From: Parcubacteria bacterium C7867-004
Lineage (GTDB): Bacteria > Patescibacteria > Paceibacteria > UBA9973 > UBA2103
DNA length: 64,000 nucleotides
Direction of reading: 5' to 3'
NCBI GenBank assembly: GCA_001189075.1
Contig: LFCN01000006.1
Coordinates: forward strand, 372,001-436,000
The position numbers and the translations under genes are program-made. Positions within the stretch are counted from its first letter, which is position 1. Every line of letters starts with the position of its first letter. Below are positions 45,713 through 54,006 of the stretch, piece by piece. Below the pieces are notes generated by a model, which had not been told where the DNA came from, searched no databases, and was given only the letters and a program-made list of their open reading frames with translations.

Positions 45713-48454
45713 ATGGCACTGGAAGTTCCCGCACGGCCGATTGCTTCGCCTGCAGACGAGCTGGCATACCTGCGTGCGCAGGTAGCGATGAAGGAGGCGG
45801 AATTGCTTACGCTCAAGCAAGAACGTCCGCGCGAGGAGATCGCCCATGAGCGCATCCTCCATCACCGCATGAGCGCGAACGAGGAAGTGCTCGCTCCGGC
45901 GTATCGCATGACCGACGCGGAAGCCGCCAACCACTCGCTTACGCTCGACCTTGATCCTGAACAGAACGACGAGACCATCGCGGAACTGCGGGGTGTTATG
46001 GAGGAGAAGGGTGTGCATAATGCCTTCACCATCCTCGAGAAGCTGAATAATCCGCACCTTGAGGACGATTTCCATCGTTTCCTCGTGCAGTACTTGGTAG
46101 CCGGCATGCAGCCGAAGGGTCTGGGAGAGAATCAGCCCGAATGGAAGGCGCTGCATATGACGCTCTATGAGATCTCGCTTCCGGAGATGAGCGGAGAGAG
46201 TAAGGACGGAAGGGTAAAGACACTCAAGGAGCTGGTTTCCTCTATGGAACAGTTCTATTCGGGAATGCTCGCGGTTGAGAACGCGGGCCGTGGAGAGCCG
46301 CCCTATATGACGCTTGAGCTTGCAGTGCCGGTTGATAAGCCGCATCTCATGTTCTATGCGGCGATCCCAAATACGCGTCGCGACCTCTTCGAGAAACAGC
46401 TCCTCGCTATCTTCCCGAACGCGAGCGTTATCGCGCAGCCCAACGATTACAACGTGTTCGTGGAGAATGGATTCTCTCATGCGAGCGTCGCGTCCTTTAA
46501 GGATAAGGCGATGCTTCCGCTCAAGGACTACCAGGACTTCGATTACGATCCCCTCAATTCCCTCCTGAACGCCTTTGCGAAAGTAGCTCCCGAGGACGAG
46601 GGCGTCTCGCTCCAGATAGTCTTCAAGCCGCAGACGGATCACTACGTCCATTACTATCGCCGGGTCCTCCACGCACTGCGCCAGGGAGAGCATCGTTCGC
46701 GTGCGTTCACGCTCCCGGAGACGTTCGTAGGGGATCTGGCTCGTGAAGCGTTCGGCCTCATCGCGACTTCCAAGAAACAGAGCGCGAACGAGCCAGTGGA
46801 TCAGAAGGCGATAGAGATGGTTGAGAAGAAGATACAGGCGCCGGTAGTCTCGACGAATATCCGTCTCGTAGTATCGACGCCGGTGGAGTCCCGAACGCAA
46901 CAGATCCTTTCGGAGCTCGAGTCTTCGTTCAACCAGTTCGAGCACACCACGGGCAATCGTCTGGAATTCCTCCGGCCCAATCGTGCCGGAATGAAGCAAC
47001 TCCTCCGTGATTTCTCGTTCCGTCTCTTCAGGCAGGCGACTAATCTCCCGCTCTCACTGCGCGAGCTTACGACGATGTATCACTTCCCACCGAACGGCAT
47101 CGAGTCCGCGCCGAACCTGAAGCAGTCCCGCTTCGCAGCCGCTGCAGCCCCTGCCGATCTACCGCACGAGGGAACAAGTATCGGAACCAATACCTTCCGT
47201 GGACAGACTACCGAGGTACGCATCGCTCCCGAAGACCGTCTTCGACATCTCTACGCAATCGGTCAGACGGGGGCCGGAAAGACCGGCTTCCTGAAGACCC
47301 TCATCGAGCAGGACATCAAGGCTGGGAACGGTGTCTGTTTCATCGATCCGCACGGCAACGACATCCTCGATGTGCTCGCTATGATCCCGCCTGAGCGGTA
47401 TGAGGATGTGATCTACTTCGACCCGGCTAATATTGACCGACCGTTCGGGCTCAACATGCTTGAGTACGATCCAAATCGTCCAGAGCAGAAAACGTTCATC
47501 GTTAACGAGATGCTCGCCATCTTCCGTCAGCTGTACGGCGACGTGCCGGAGTCGATGGGCCCGGCCTTCGAGCAGTATTTCCGTAACGCAACACAGCTGG
47601 TTATGGAAGATCCATCCTCAGGCTCAACGCTTATGGATATCGGCCGCGTTCTTTCGAATAAGCCGTTCCGGGATCTCAAGTTGTCGCGCAGTAACAACCC
47701 GATCATAAATCAGTTCTGGAACGAGATCGCGACCCAAGCGGAAGGCGAGGCGAGCCTGCAGAACATCGTCCCGTATATCACGAACAAGTTCGATGAGTTC
47801 ACCGGAAGCGACTTTATGCGTCCTATAATCGGCCAGCAAGAAAGCTCCTTCAAGTTCCGCGAGGTTATCGACACCAAGAAGATCCTGCTCGTTAATCTCT
47901 CGAAAGGAAGGCTCGGCGAGCGCAACGCGAACCTGCTCGGACTCATTATCGTGGGCAAGCTCTTCATGGCGGCGCTCTCCAGAGTTGATGATCCGCGCGG
48001 CAACTTCCCGCCGTTCTATCTCTATATCGACGAGTTCCAGAACATCACCACCAATTCCATCCCGGGCATCCTCTCAGAAGCCCGCAAGTACAAGCTTTCG
48101 CTCACTATCGCGCACCAGTACTTGGCACAGATCGATGAGAAGATCCGTGATGCGGTCTTCGGCAACGTCGGCTCGATGGCGGTGTTCCGCGTCGGCCAGG
48201 AAGACGGGGAATTCTTTGGAAAGCTCTTCGCGCCATCATTCGCAGCGAGCGACTTCATCAACATCGAGAATCGCAACGCGTATGTCCGCATCCTAGCCCG
48301 TGGCGTTCCGCAGAAGCCGTTCAACATAAAGACGCTCGATCTGGCACCCGGGAATCTCGGCCAGGTAGATGACTTGCGCGAGCTTTCGTATCTCACGTAC
48401 GGACGGGACCGTGCTACAGTTGAAGCATCGATACGGGCACGCTATCTCTCATAA
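45713..48454 (+). CDS. Type IV secretion/conjugation-type ATPase (VirD4/TraG-HerA superfamily)
   Basis: 913 residues from ATG 45713. The N-terminal half (about 1-500) contains a coiled-coil start (DELAYLRAQVAMKEAEL) and an alpha/beta region without clear TM helices. The motor domain begins with TTEVRIAPEDRLRHLYAIGQ, Walker A IGQTGAGKTGF near residue 517 and Walker B PFYLYIDEFQNITT near 770, followed by SLTIAHQYLAQ, the sensor-like motif of VirD4/TraG/HerA ATPases. In Patescibacteria such genes accompany a reduced type IV secretion-like apparatus. It forms a unit with the 1260-residue protein (6-base gap). Partner pilins may be those at 2-5 kb. Confidence 0.9.
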   Translation: MALEVPARPIASPADELAYLRAQVAMKEAELLTLKQERPREEIAHERILHHRMSANEEVLAPAYRMTDAEAANHSLTLDLDPEQNDETIAELRGVMEEKGVHNAFTILEKLNNPHLEDDFHRFLVQYLVAGMQPKGLGENQPEWKALHMTLYEISLPEMSGESKDGRVKTLKELVSSMEQFYSGMLAVENAGRGEPPYMTLELAVPVDKPHLMFYAAIPNTRRDLFEKQLLAIFPNASVIAQPNDYNVFVENGFSHASVASFKDKAMLPLKDYQDFDYDPLNSLLNAFAKVAPEDEGVSLQIVFKPQTDHYVHYYRRVLHALRQGEHRSRAFTLPETFVGDLAREAFGLIATSKKQSANEPVDQKAIEMVEKKIQAPVVSTNIRLVVSTPVESRTQQILSELESSFNQFEHTTGNRLEFLRPNRAGMKQLLRDFSFRLFRQATNLPLSLRELTTMYHFPPNGIESAPNLKQSRFAAAAAPADLPHEGTSIGTNTFRGQTTEVRIAPEDRLRHLYAIGQTGAGKTGFLKTLIEQDIKAGNGVCFIDPHGNDILDVLAMIPPERYEDVIYFDPANIDRPFGLNMLEYDPNRPEQKTFIVNEMLAIFRQLYGDVPESMGPAFEQYFRNATQLVMEDPSSGSTLMDIGRVLSNKPFRDLKLSRSNNPIINQFWNEIATQAEGEASLQNIVPYITNKFDEFTGSDFMRPIIGQQESSFKFREVIDTKKILLVNLSKGRLGERNANLLGLIIVGKLFMAALSRVDDPRGNFPPFYLYIDEFQNITTNSIPGILSEARKYKLSLTIAHQYLAQIDEKIRDAVFGNVGSMAVFRVGQEDGEFFGKLFAPSFAASDFINIENRNAYVRILARGVPQKPFNIKTLDLAPGNLGQVDDLRELSYLTYGRDRATVEASIRARYLS

Positions 48455-48460
48455 TTATCT

Positions 48461-51400
48461 ATGGCACGAGGCAAAGGACCGGGAGGAGGATTGAATAGAG
48501 GACCATCGGCGCGTGCAGGCGGCGGAGGCAAAGGCGGTGGGGAGCGACCGCATGATTTGTCAGAGGGTCAGCGGACGGCGCTCAATGAGTGTGTACGAGC
48601 ACATGAGTCTATCGAAAAACAATTCGAATCTGCAAAAATAAGAGTGATGCAACTTGGCGCAGAGGCGAAGATGCGAACTAAATCGATAGATGTCTCTTTA
48701 GCACTCTTAAAACTTAAGAGTGCGCTTAATGAATTTAGTTTCAATACCGGTACTAATCGAAACCAGCTACTGAAGGAGCTTCAGTCAATGGCTGAGGCTG
48801 CTGATGCAGCTATGACCGCCTTCAGTACCGCAATCGAAGCGGCAATAAGAGATGCGGCGCTTGGAGAAGAGGTAGGGAAAACGGGTGCCGATTCCGAAAA
48901 AGGATCAGAAGCAGCTCGGGAACAGATGGATGCAAGAAGAAGTTTGCTTGATCAGAGATTTACCGATGCGATCCATCGTTATAATAAAACTCTCGATAGA
49001 TCGAGCGGTGTTACTACGAGACCCGTCTTCTTGGCTGAGTGTGAGGTTGTCGATGCCGAGATTAGGGCACTCACCCCGGCATTCACAGAATTTCTGCGCG
49101 GAGAGCACTGGAATGATTTGGCGCGTGAAGATGAGCTTCTTGCTGAAGCTGAAAGGAGACTTGCTGAGTACGACGCAGTAGTGGCGCGCAGCGAATCAGC
49201 GACGGAGGCGATGCTCCGCCGGACTGCTCTTGAGAATGAGAGTAAAGAGAAGAGGGCTGAAATTGACGCAGTACCAACCGAGCTGAAGTCATCCAGGCCT
49301 TTGCTAAAAGCATTTTTCAGCTTTTCGAACCTCCGGAGTGCCGCCGGCATGCTCAGTCTGGATGCTTCCAATAAGGAGCTGACCCCTGAGGCAAAGATTG
49401 GTCTGGCCTCTCAGCTCGAAGCTGCGTATCAAGCGGAAATCGATGCTGCCAAAGAATTCCTTGCCGCTCTCTCAAGTGTGCCCGAAGAAGCAACGGCAGA
49501 GATGAGTCCAGAGGAAGCCGGCTGGAGAGCGCTGCTCCAGAAGCTCGAGTCAGACGGTTCGGTCAGCCTGAATCCGAAAGCCAAGCAGGAGCTTCAGGCC
49601 ATCGCTAACGCACGCCTTGCAGAGCTCAAGAGCATGCCCGGTCTTTCCGCTAAGGACCGTAAGCAAGCAGAGGCAGTGCTTCGCCAGATCATCGCCGAGA
49701 CGAAGAAGCCCGGGCTCGTTAAGGCAGGGCTCATCGCGCGCAGGATCAATCAGCTTCTGGCGCTCATCTATCCTGCTGCTGTCGCAGAGGAGCCTCCGGC
49801 AGCTGAAGCTGCGCCTCCGGAGGAGCCTCTTACGCTCGAGGCGCTCCAAGATCCACCTACTCCGCCAGATTCGGGTGTCGACAACACGCCGCTCGAGAAC
49901 AGGGAGGCTCTGCGCAAGTCGCTCAAGGATTCGTTCGATGACCTTGCGAAAAGCACCGGCGTCGAAGCTGCACGCACTGATATGCAAGCAAAGGAAGCTG
50001 CGTACCTAGCGGCATACAAGGCGCTCGAGAAAGAGCGCGGACTCAAAGGTGGAATGTCGCGTCTTTTTTCCAAAAAGGCCAAGGAAGCATTCGCGCAACA
50101 AGAAGCCGATCTCGTACGCTTGAAGCAAGAATTCGACGAATCTCGTGCTGCGTATTCTGCTGCACTTGAAGGTGCGCATACTATAAGCGACGACGACGCG
50201 CGCGCAGCTCATGCCCAGCGGATGGAAGAACGCTTCGCGCGGCTCAAGAAGAGCGGAGCGCTTCCGAAGGGCTCTGGTGGCAAGCCGGTCACGCTCGCTG
50301 AATACCTCGAACGTAACAAATTCGAGAAGTTTGCCGAGAAACACGGAAAGGTCGAGAACTACCTGCGCTTCCGCGAGATCGTCCGCCCGCTTGCAGAGAA
50401 GAAGCTTCAGGCACGCTACGAAGCGCTTGATGAACGTCGGTTCCTTGCGCTCAATAAGGCCTTCGCGTGGGTAGCAATGAAGAACCAGGAATTCGAGAAG
50501 CATGTCGGTGGAAAGAACATGGCTCGTCTCATCCGCATTGTAGTTAGCGCCACGGTTATAACCGGCGGCGCAGCAGCATTCGGAGGCCTTGCTGGCGCCG
50601 GTATGGGAGCTATCCTCGGAGCTGGAGCGTTCCGGATGGGAAGGGCTGGGCTCGGTCTGATCGCGGGTGCCATCGCCGGCGAAGGTACGGGCCTCGCGTT
50701 CGAAGGGCTTTATCGCGGAGGTCAGAAAAAAGCAGGAAAAGATCTTCGCAAGGCTGGAGCGGAACTCGAGAGGCTGGTATTTGAAGACTTCGCTCGTATC
50801 GATAAGGAGCGCGGGAAGTTGGCGCTCAAGGCTGATGAAGTGAGATTCCTCAAGCAGAAGGCCGTCTGGCGGGCCACCGCCGCGGTTCTCGTCGGAGCCG
50901 GCACATCCTTCGCGTTCTCGGAGCTCGCCTCAGCTGCTTCCGTCGAAGCAGGAATCTCGGATGCGGCAAAAGCGCCAGGTTCAGTTCCGGGGAACGTTCC
51001 ATCGGGTCCCGGTGCAGACGCTCCTGCAGCAGAGGCTGCTGGTTCAGGTAATCCAAGCACTCCCAATGCGGCGCCATCCGCTCCGGCCGCAAGCCCTGAG
51101 GCCGGACCGCAGGGGTCGTCCGCCGGAGGCCCTAACGCTTCTTCATCCGAATCTGGAGCTGCGAGTACCGCAGGCACTCCAGGAGGCGCACCAAGCACGC
51201 CGGGAGAGACACTCAAGAGCGTTTCCATAGACAAGAAGGGCGAAGGCATGGCGCAGATGTTTGTTGACCTGCGCGAATCCCTCAAGGCTGATCCGTCCCT
51301 TAAAGTATCTCCTCAGCTTACGGAGCTTCTCAGCAAGAATCCGAACGCGCTCACGCATGAACTCGGCGCTGCCGCGGACGGTAAGAGTATAACCATGCAG

Positions 51401-52243
51401 CCGGGCGACCAGCTGATAGTCGACAAGGACCAGAATATTCTGCTCAAGCAGGGTACTGGCGAGCCGAAGCTTCTGTATAAGCACGAAGCTGATGGTGGAT
51501 ACAAAGCGGACACTGAAGCGCTCAAGGATGCGCACAAGCAGCCCGACGGCCCGGTTCGTCCGAAGGTCGAGGTCGGGAACACTCCTACTTCAGCTCCGGA
51601 GGATATGGTGAAGTTCACACCGAAGGAAGAACTTCCAGCTGACGGCGACTACATGAAAGAGAATCTGAACACGAAGCTGCCGTACGAATATCACACGTCG
51701 GAAAACGCGCCTACGACAGCCGAGATCGCACCTCCTGAGGTTTCTCCTGAAGAAGCTGCCGCAATCGACGCCGGAGCTATAGGACCTGCTCCTGAACCCG
51801 CGGCGCCTGCAGCGGCTCCTGCCCCAGAAGCTCCACGTCCTTCTGCGCCAACTCCGTCGGAGTCAGTACCTGAAGCAACTGCAGACAGGCCTCAAGCGGA
51901 AGCAGCGCCTGAAGTGTTTACGAACAAGCATGGTATCGCTATTGATCCCGCTACGCCGACCGTTTTCGTTGATGATACGGGGAGGCAGGTGGCGCACGGA
52001 GGAACATTCGATGATCGTTTCAACACCGCGAAGAAGTATGCGCTCGCACATCCTGGCCCGATGGTCCTATTTGATGCGTCGTACACTGATCAGCTAACCG
52101 GGCAAAGAATCGCTGCGGTAGGCGGCATATCATCGACGCCAGACGGAAAGCTACAGATCGCTCCTGGAAGCCTTACCGGACCAGACGGTAAGCCGCTGCC
52201 AATTCCAAACACTGACACCTTTATCCGTAAGCTGAATTCCTAA
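48461..52243 (+). CDS. Very large membrane protein next to the T4SS ATPase, unknown function
   Basis: 1260 residues. Gly/Arg-rich N terminus (ARGKGPGGGLNRGPSARAG), then about 650 residues of mostly helical, charged, coiled-coil-like sequence, a Gly-rich hydrophobic block at about 688-760 (GGAAAFGGLAGAGMGAILGA) and a further hydrophobic helix at about 803-825, then a Pro/Ala/Ser-rich stretch (about 826-910) and an Ala/Pro-rich, probably disordered tail with a small C-terminal domain (TPTVFVDDTGRQVAHGGTF). The two hydrophobic blocks suggest a cytoplasmic helical half and an extracytoplasmic disordered half. No family recognised. The early part uses more A/T-ending codons than the later part. 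Cotranscribed with the ATPase. Confidence 0.75.
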   Translation: MARGKGPGGGLNRGPSARAGGGGKGGGERPHDLSEGQRTALNECVRAHESIEKQFESAKIRVMQLGAEAKMRTKSIDVSLALLKLKSALNEFSFNTGTNRNQLLKELQSMAEAADAAMTAFSTAIEAAIRDAALGEEVGKTGADSEKGSEAAREQMDARRSLLDQRFTDAIHRYNKTLDRSSGVTTRPVFLAECEVVDAEIRALTPAFTEFLRGEHWNDLAREDELLAEAERRLAEYDAVVARSESATEAMLRRTALENESKEKRAEIDAVPTELKSSRPLLKAFFSFSNLRSAAGMLSLDASNKELTPEAKIGLASQLEAAYQAEIDAAKEFLAALSSVPEEATAEMSPEEAGWRALLQKLESDGSVSLNPKAKQELQAIANARLAELKSMPGLSAKDRKQAEAVLRQIIAETKKPGLVKAGLIARRINQLLALIYPAAVAEEPPAAEAAPPEEPLTLEALQDPPTPPDSGVDNTPLENREALRKSLKDSFDDLAKSTGVEAARTDMQAKEAAYLAAYKALEKERGLKGGMSRLFSKKAKEAFAQQEADLVRLKQEFDESRAAYSAALEGAHTISDDDARAAHAQRMEERFARLKKSGALPKGSGGKPVTLAEYLERNKFEKFAEKHGKVENYLRFREIVRPLAEKKLQARYEALDERRFLALNKAFAWVAMKNQEFEKHVGGKNMARLIRIVVSATVITGGAAAFGGLAGAGMGAILGAGAFRMGRAGLGLIAGAIAGEGTGLAFEGLYRGGQKKAGKDLRKAGAELERLVFEDFARIDKERGKLALKADEVRFLKQKAVWRATAAVLVGAGTSFAFSELASAASVEAGISDAAKAPGSVPGNVPSGPGADAPAAEAAGSGNPSTPNAAPSAPAASPEAGPQGSSAGGPNASSSESGAASTAGTPGGAPSTPGETLKSVSIDKKGEGMAQMFVDLRESLKADPSLKVSPQLTELLSKNPNALTHELGAAADGKSITMQPGDQLIVDKDQNILLKQGTGEPKLLYKHEADGGYKADTEALKDAHKQPDGPVRPKVEVGNTPTSAPEDMVKFTPKEELPADGDYMKENLNTKLPYEYHTSENAPTTAEIAPPEVSPEEAAAIDAGAIGPAPEPAAPAAAPAPEAPRPSAPTPSESVPEATADRPQAEAAPEVFTNKHGIAIDPATPTVFVDDTGRQVAHGGTFDDRFNTAKKYALAHPGPMVLFDASYTDQLTGQRIAAVGGISSTPDGKLQIAPGSLTGPDGKPLPIPNTDTFIRKLNS

Positions 52244-52246
52244 GGT

Positions 52247-52546
52247 ATGAACACCGAACTTCCAACAACCATCCTCGAAGCTCTGGATATTGCGGAACTT
52301 CCGGCAGAAGAGCGGGAGGAACTGCTCCTTGACCTGAGTTCGCTCATATCTCGCGGAACGCTCGTGCGCCTCATCGAGCAGATGGACGACACTACAAGTG
52401 AGGCTTTCTCAAAGCTGATGGACACGAATCCTGATGAGGAAGCGGTTGAAGCTTTTCTGCTTGAGCGCGTACCAAATGCTGATCAGGCAGCGAGGGATGC
52501 CCTCAAAGAGCTTACGGATGATATAGTAGCTGCTACCAAAGCTTAA
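52247..52546 (+). CDS. DUF5663-like small helical protein
   Basis: 99 residues, all-helical and acidic: TILEALDIAELPAEEREELL followed by a helical repeat ending VPNADQAARDALKELTDD. This pattern of LxxLPxEExxxLL helices resembles DUF5663, found mostly in Patescibacteria. Three bases after the giant protein gene, so in the same unit; possibly a small regulator or chaperone of the ATPase system. Confidence 0.7.
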   Translation: MNTELPTTILEALDIAELPAEEREELLLDLSSLISRGTLVRLIEQMDDTTSEAFSKLMDTNPDEEAVEAFLLERVPNADQAARDALKELTDDIVAATKA

Positions 52547-52557
52547 CGAATACCGCT

Positions 52558-53100
52558 ATGAACGTTACAGGAAACGGAGTCGCTATAGCCCTTGCTGTAG
52601 CACTTGCAGGAGCATTCTTGTTCTTCGGCTCGTCCTTCCTAACATTGCCATTCGGCAGCCAGGACGCGGCGGTTGAAGTAGCGACTGAAGAGGCCAGTTC
52701 GACAGGCGCATTGGTATTACCGGTTAATCAGAATGCAATGGATCCACAAGAACAGATGGCGCAAGGAGAGCTCCCTACCGTACTTACCGCGAGTGACACG
52801 GTTATTGGTACAGGCGCCGAAGCGAAGACCGGCGACACCGTTATCGTCACGTATATCGGTGCGCTCCCAGACGGCACCGTCTTCGATGCGTCTAAGAACC
52901 ATGGAGATGGAACCTTCTCCTTCACGCTCGGTGAAGGGAGGGTGATTCAGGGATGGGACAAGGGTGTTGTAGGCATGAAAGTAGGCGGAACCCGTCAGCT
53001 CGTTATCCCACCGGATATGGGATATGGCGCGGGAGGCCAGGGACCCATACCGCCGAATGCGACGCTTCTCTTTGAAATCGAGCTCGTCGGTATCAAATAG
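52558..53100 (+). CDS. FKBP-type peptidyl-prolyl isomerase, membrane-anchored
   Basis: 180 residues. N-terminal TM helix (VAIALAVALAGAFLFFGSSF), spacer, then an FKBP domain: GDTVIVTYIGALPDGTVFDAS, FTLGEGRVIQGWDKGVVGMK and PPDMGYGAGGQGPIPPNATL, with the active-site aromatic and Asp residues present. It catalyses Pro cis-trans isomerisation outside the membrane and may help fold the secretion proteins encoded just upstream. Confidence 0.95.
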   Translation: MNVTGNGVAIALAVALAGAFLFFGSSFLTLPFGSQDAAVEVATEEASSTGALVLPVNQNAMDPQEQMAQGELPTVLTASDTVIGTGAEAKTGDTVIVTYIGALPDGTVFDASKNHGDGTFSFTLGEGRVIQGWDKGVVGMKVGGTRQLVIPPDMGYGAGGQGPIPPNATLLFEIELVGIK

Positions 53101-53121
53101 GGAAGCCGAAGAATAGAGATA

Positions 53122-53153
53122 AGAAAAACCGCCGGGCCCATTGGGTCCGGCGG
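53122..53153 (-). terminator. Rho-independent terminator
   Basis: CCGCCGGGCCC / GGGTCCGGCGG with ATT loop; on the minus strand followed by TTTTTCTT. It ends the lipoprotein gene and also lies behind the FKBP gene. Confidence 0.85.
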
Positions 53154-53177
53154 CTAAGTTTGTTGTCTTCCCCTTGG

Positions 53178-53831
53178 TTAGGGGAGGACGGCGGGTAGGG
53201 GTGCAGCTGCTCCCGGTGCGGAAGGTGGCTCGTTGGTCGCCTTGCCGACCGTTGTGGTCGGCATGGACATCTGCTTCGCTGGCCCGCTTCCGGCCCAGGG
53301 GATGATGACCACCCCCTTGAGCTGTCCCCTCTGCTGCGCACGGGCGACGAAGCCGACCATGCACGCGTACTGGACGTAGCGGATTGCAAGCTGGTAGCGG
53401 TCGATGCGCGCATCGAACTGGCCGGCTGCGTTGAGGATGCCACCCAGCTTGAGGAACTGGCTGAAGGAGACGCCGGTGTAGGCAGTCGTGTAGGCGATTG
53501 CCGTACCCGTGCCGCCGATGACAGCACCACGAGCAGTTGGAATCACGATTTCCGACGCGATGCCGGGAATGTAGGGATCCAGCTGCTTGTGGCAAGCGTA
53601 GTCCAGTTCCTGCATCTGCCGGAATTGGTCGGGGCCGTAGAGGTCGCCGGCCACCGCAGGCGTGGTCGCGGTGGCCTTGAGGCCCGGGAACACGCCGGTG
53701 AGGTAGCTGCCACCGAGCTTCCCTTGGTCAGTGACCGGGGGAGGCGGCCGCATGGTCGTCTGGCAAGCCGCGAGGCTCAGAGCCATAGACGCGGAGGCGA
53801 GCCCCCGCATCGCCTTTTGAGAGATGTTCAT
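53178..53831 (-). CDS. Lipoprotein of unknown function
   Basis: 217 residues from the ATG ending at 53831 (MNISQKAMRGLASASMALSL); the frame stays open 18 codons further. A lipobox SLAAC places the lipidated Cys at about 22. The mature part starts with a Pro-rich QTTMRPPPPVTDQG, has a central Gly/Ala-rich hydrophobic stretch (ARGAVIGGTGTAIAYTTAYT) and a Pro/Ala-rich C terminus. No family recognised; the signal and codon style look proteobacterial. Own promoter and terminator. AGGAAAGAG lies 7 bases upstream as a modest ribosome binding site. Confidence 0.75.
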   Translation of the reverse strand: MNISQKAMRGLASASMALSLAACQTTMRPPPPVTDQGKLGGSYLTGVFPGLKATATTPAVAGDLYGPDQFRQMQELDYACHKQLDPYIPGIASEIVIPTARGAVIGGTGTAIAYTTAYTGVSFSQFLKLGGILNAAGQFDARIDRYQLAIRYVQYACMVGFVARAQQRGQLKGVVIIPWAGSGPAKQMSMPTTTVGKATNEPPSAPGAAAPLPAVLP

Positions 53832-53905
53832 TGGGGTCTCTTTCCTAACTCTACAAGAGGTTGCTGCAGCCCTATTTCCGCACATGGAAAGAACTACGTA
53901 AAGGT

Positions 53906-53934
53906 ACTGTACCCATTTTAAATAGGCTTGTCAA
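53906..53934 (-). promoter_or_regulatory. Strong sigma70-type promoter of the lipoprotein gene
   Basis: On the minus strand TTGACA (53929-53934), 17-base spacer, TACAGT (53906-53911). Leader of about 68 bases. The best -35 match in the window. Confidence 0.75.
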
Positions 53935-54006
53935 GTACGTACAGACTTGAAGAATCGATGGAGAAAGACTTGTTCGCGAGCATATTCAAAGCTACCTTAA
54001 GAACAC

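Noticed and set aside
45683..46999. 438-codon minus-strand frame inside the T4SS ATPase gene
   Set aside because: Arg/Leu-rich shadow of the coding strand, no motifs, no promoter.
396..53934. Integron-type gene cassettes for the isolated genes
   Set aside because: No common flanking repeat or attC-like site could be seen at the borders of the isolated genes, and no integrase is present in the window.
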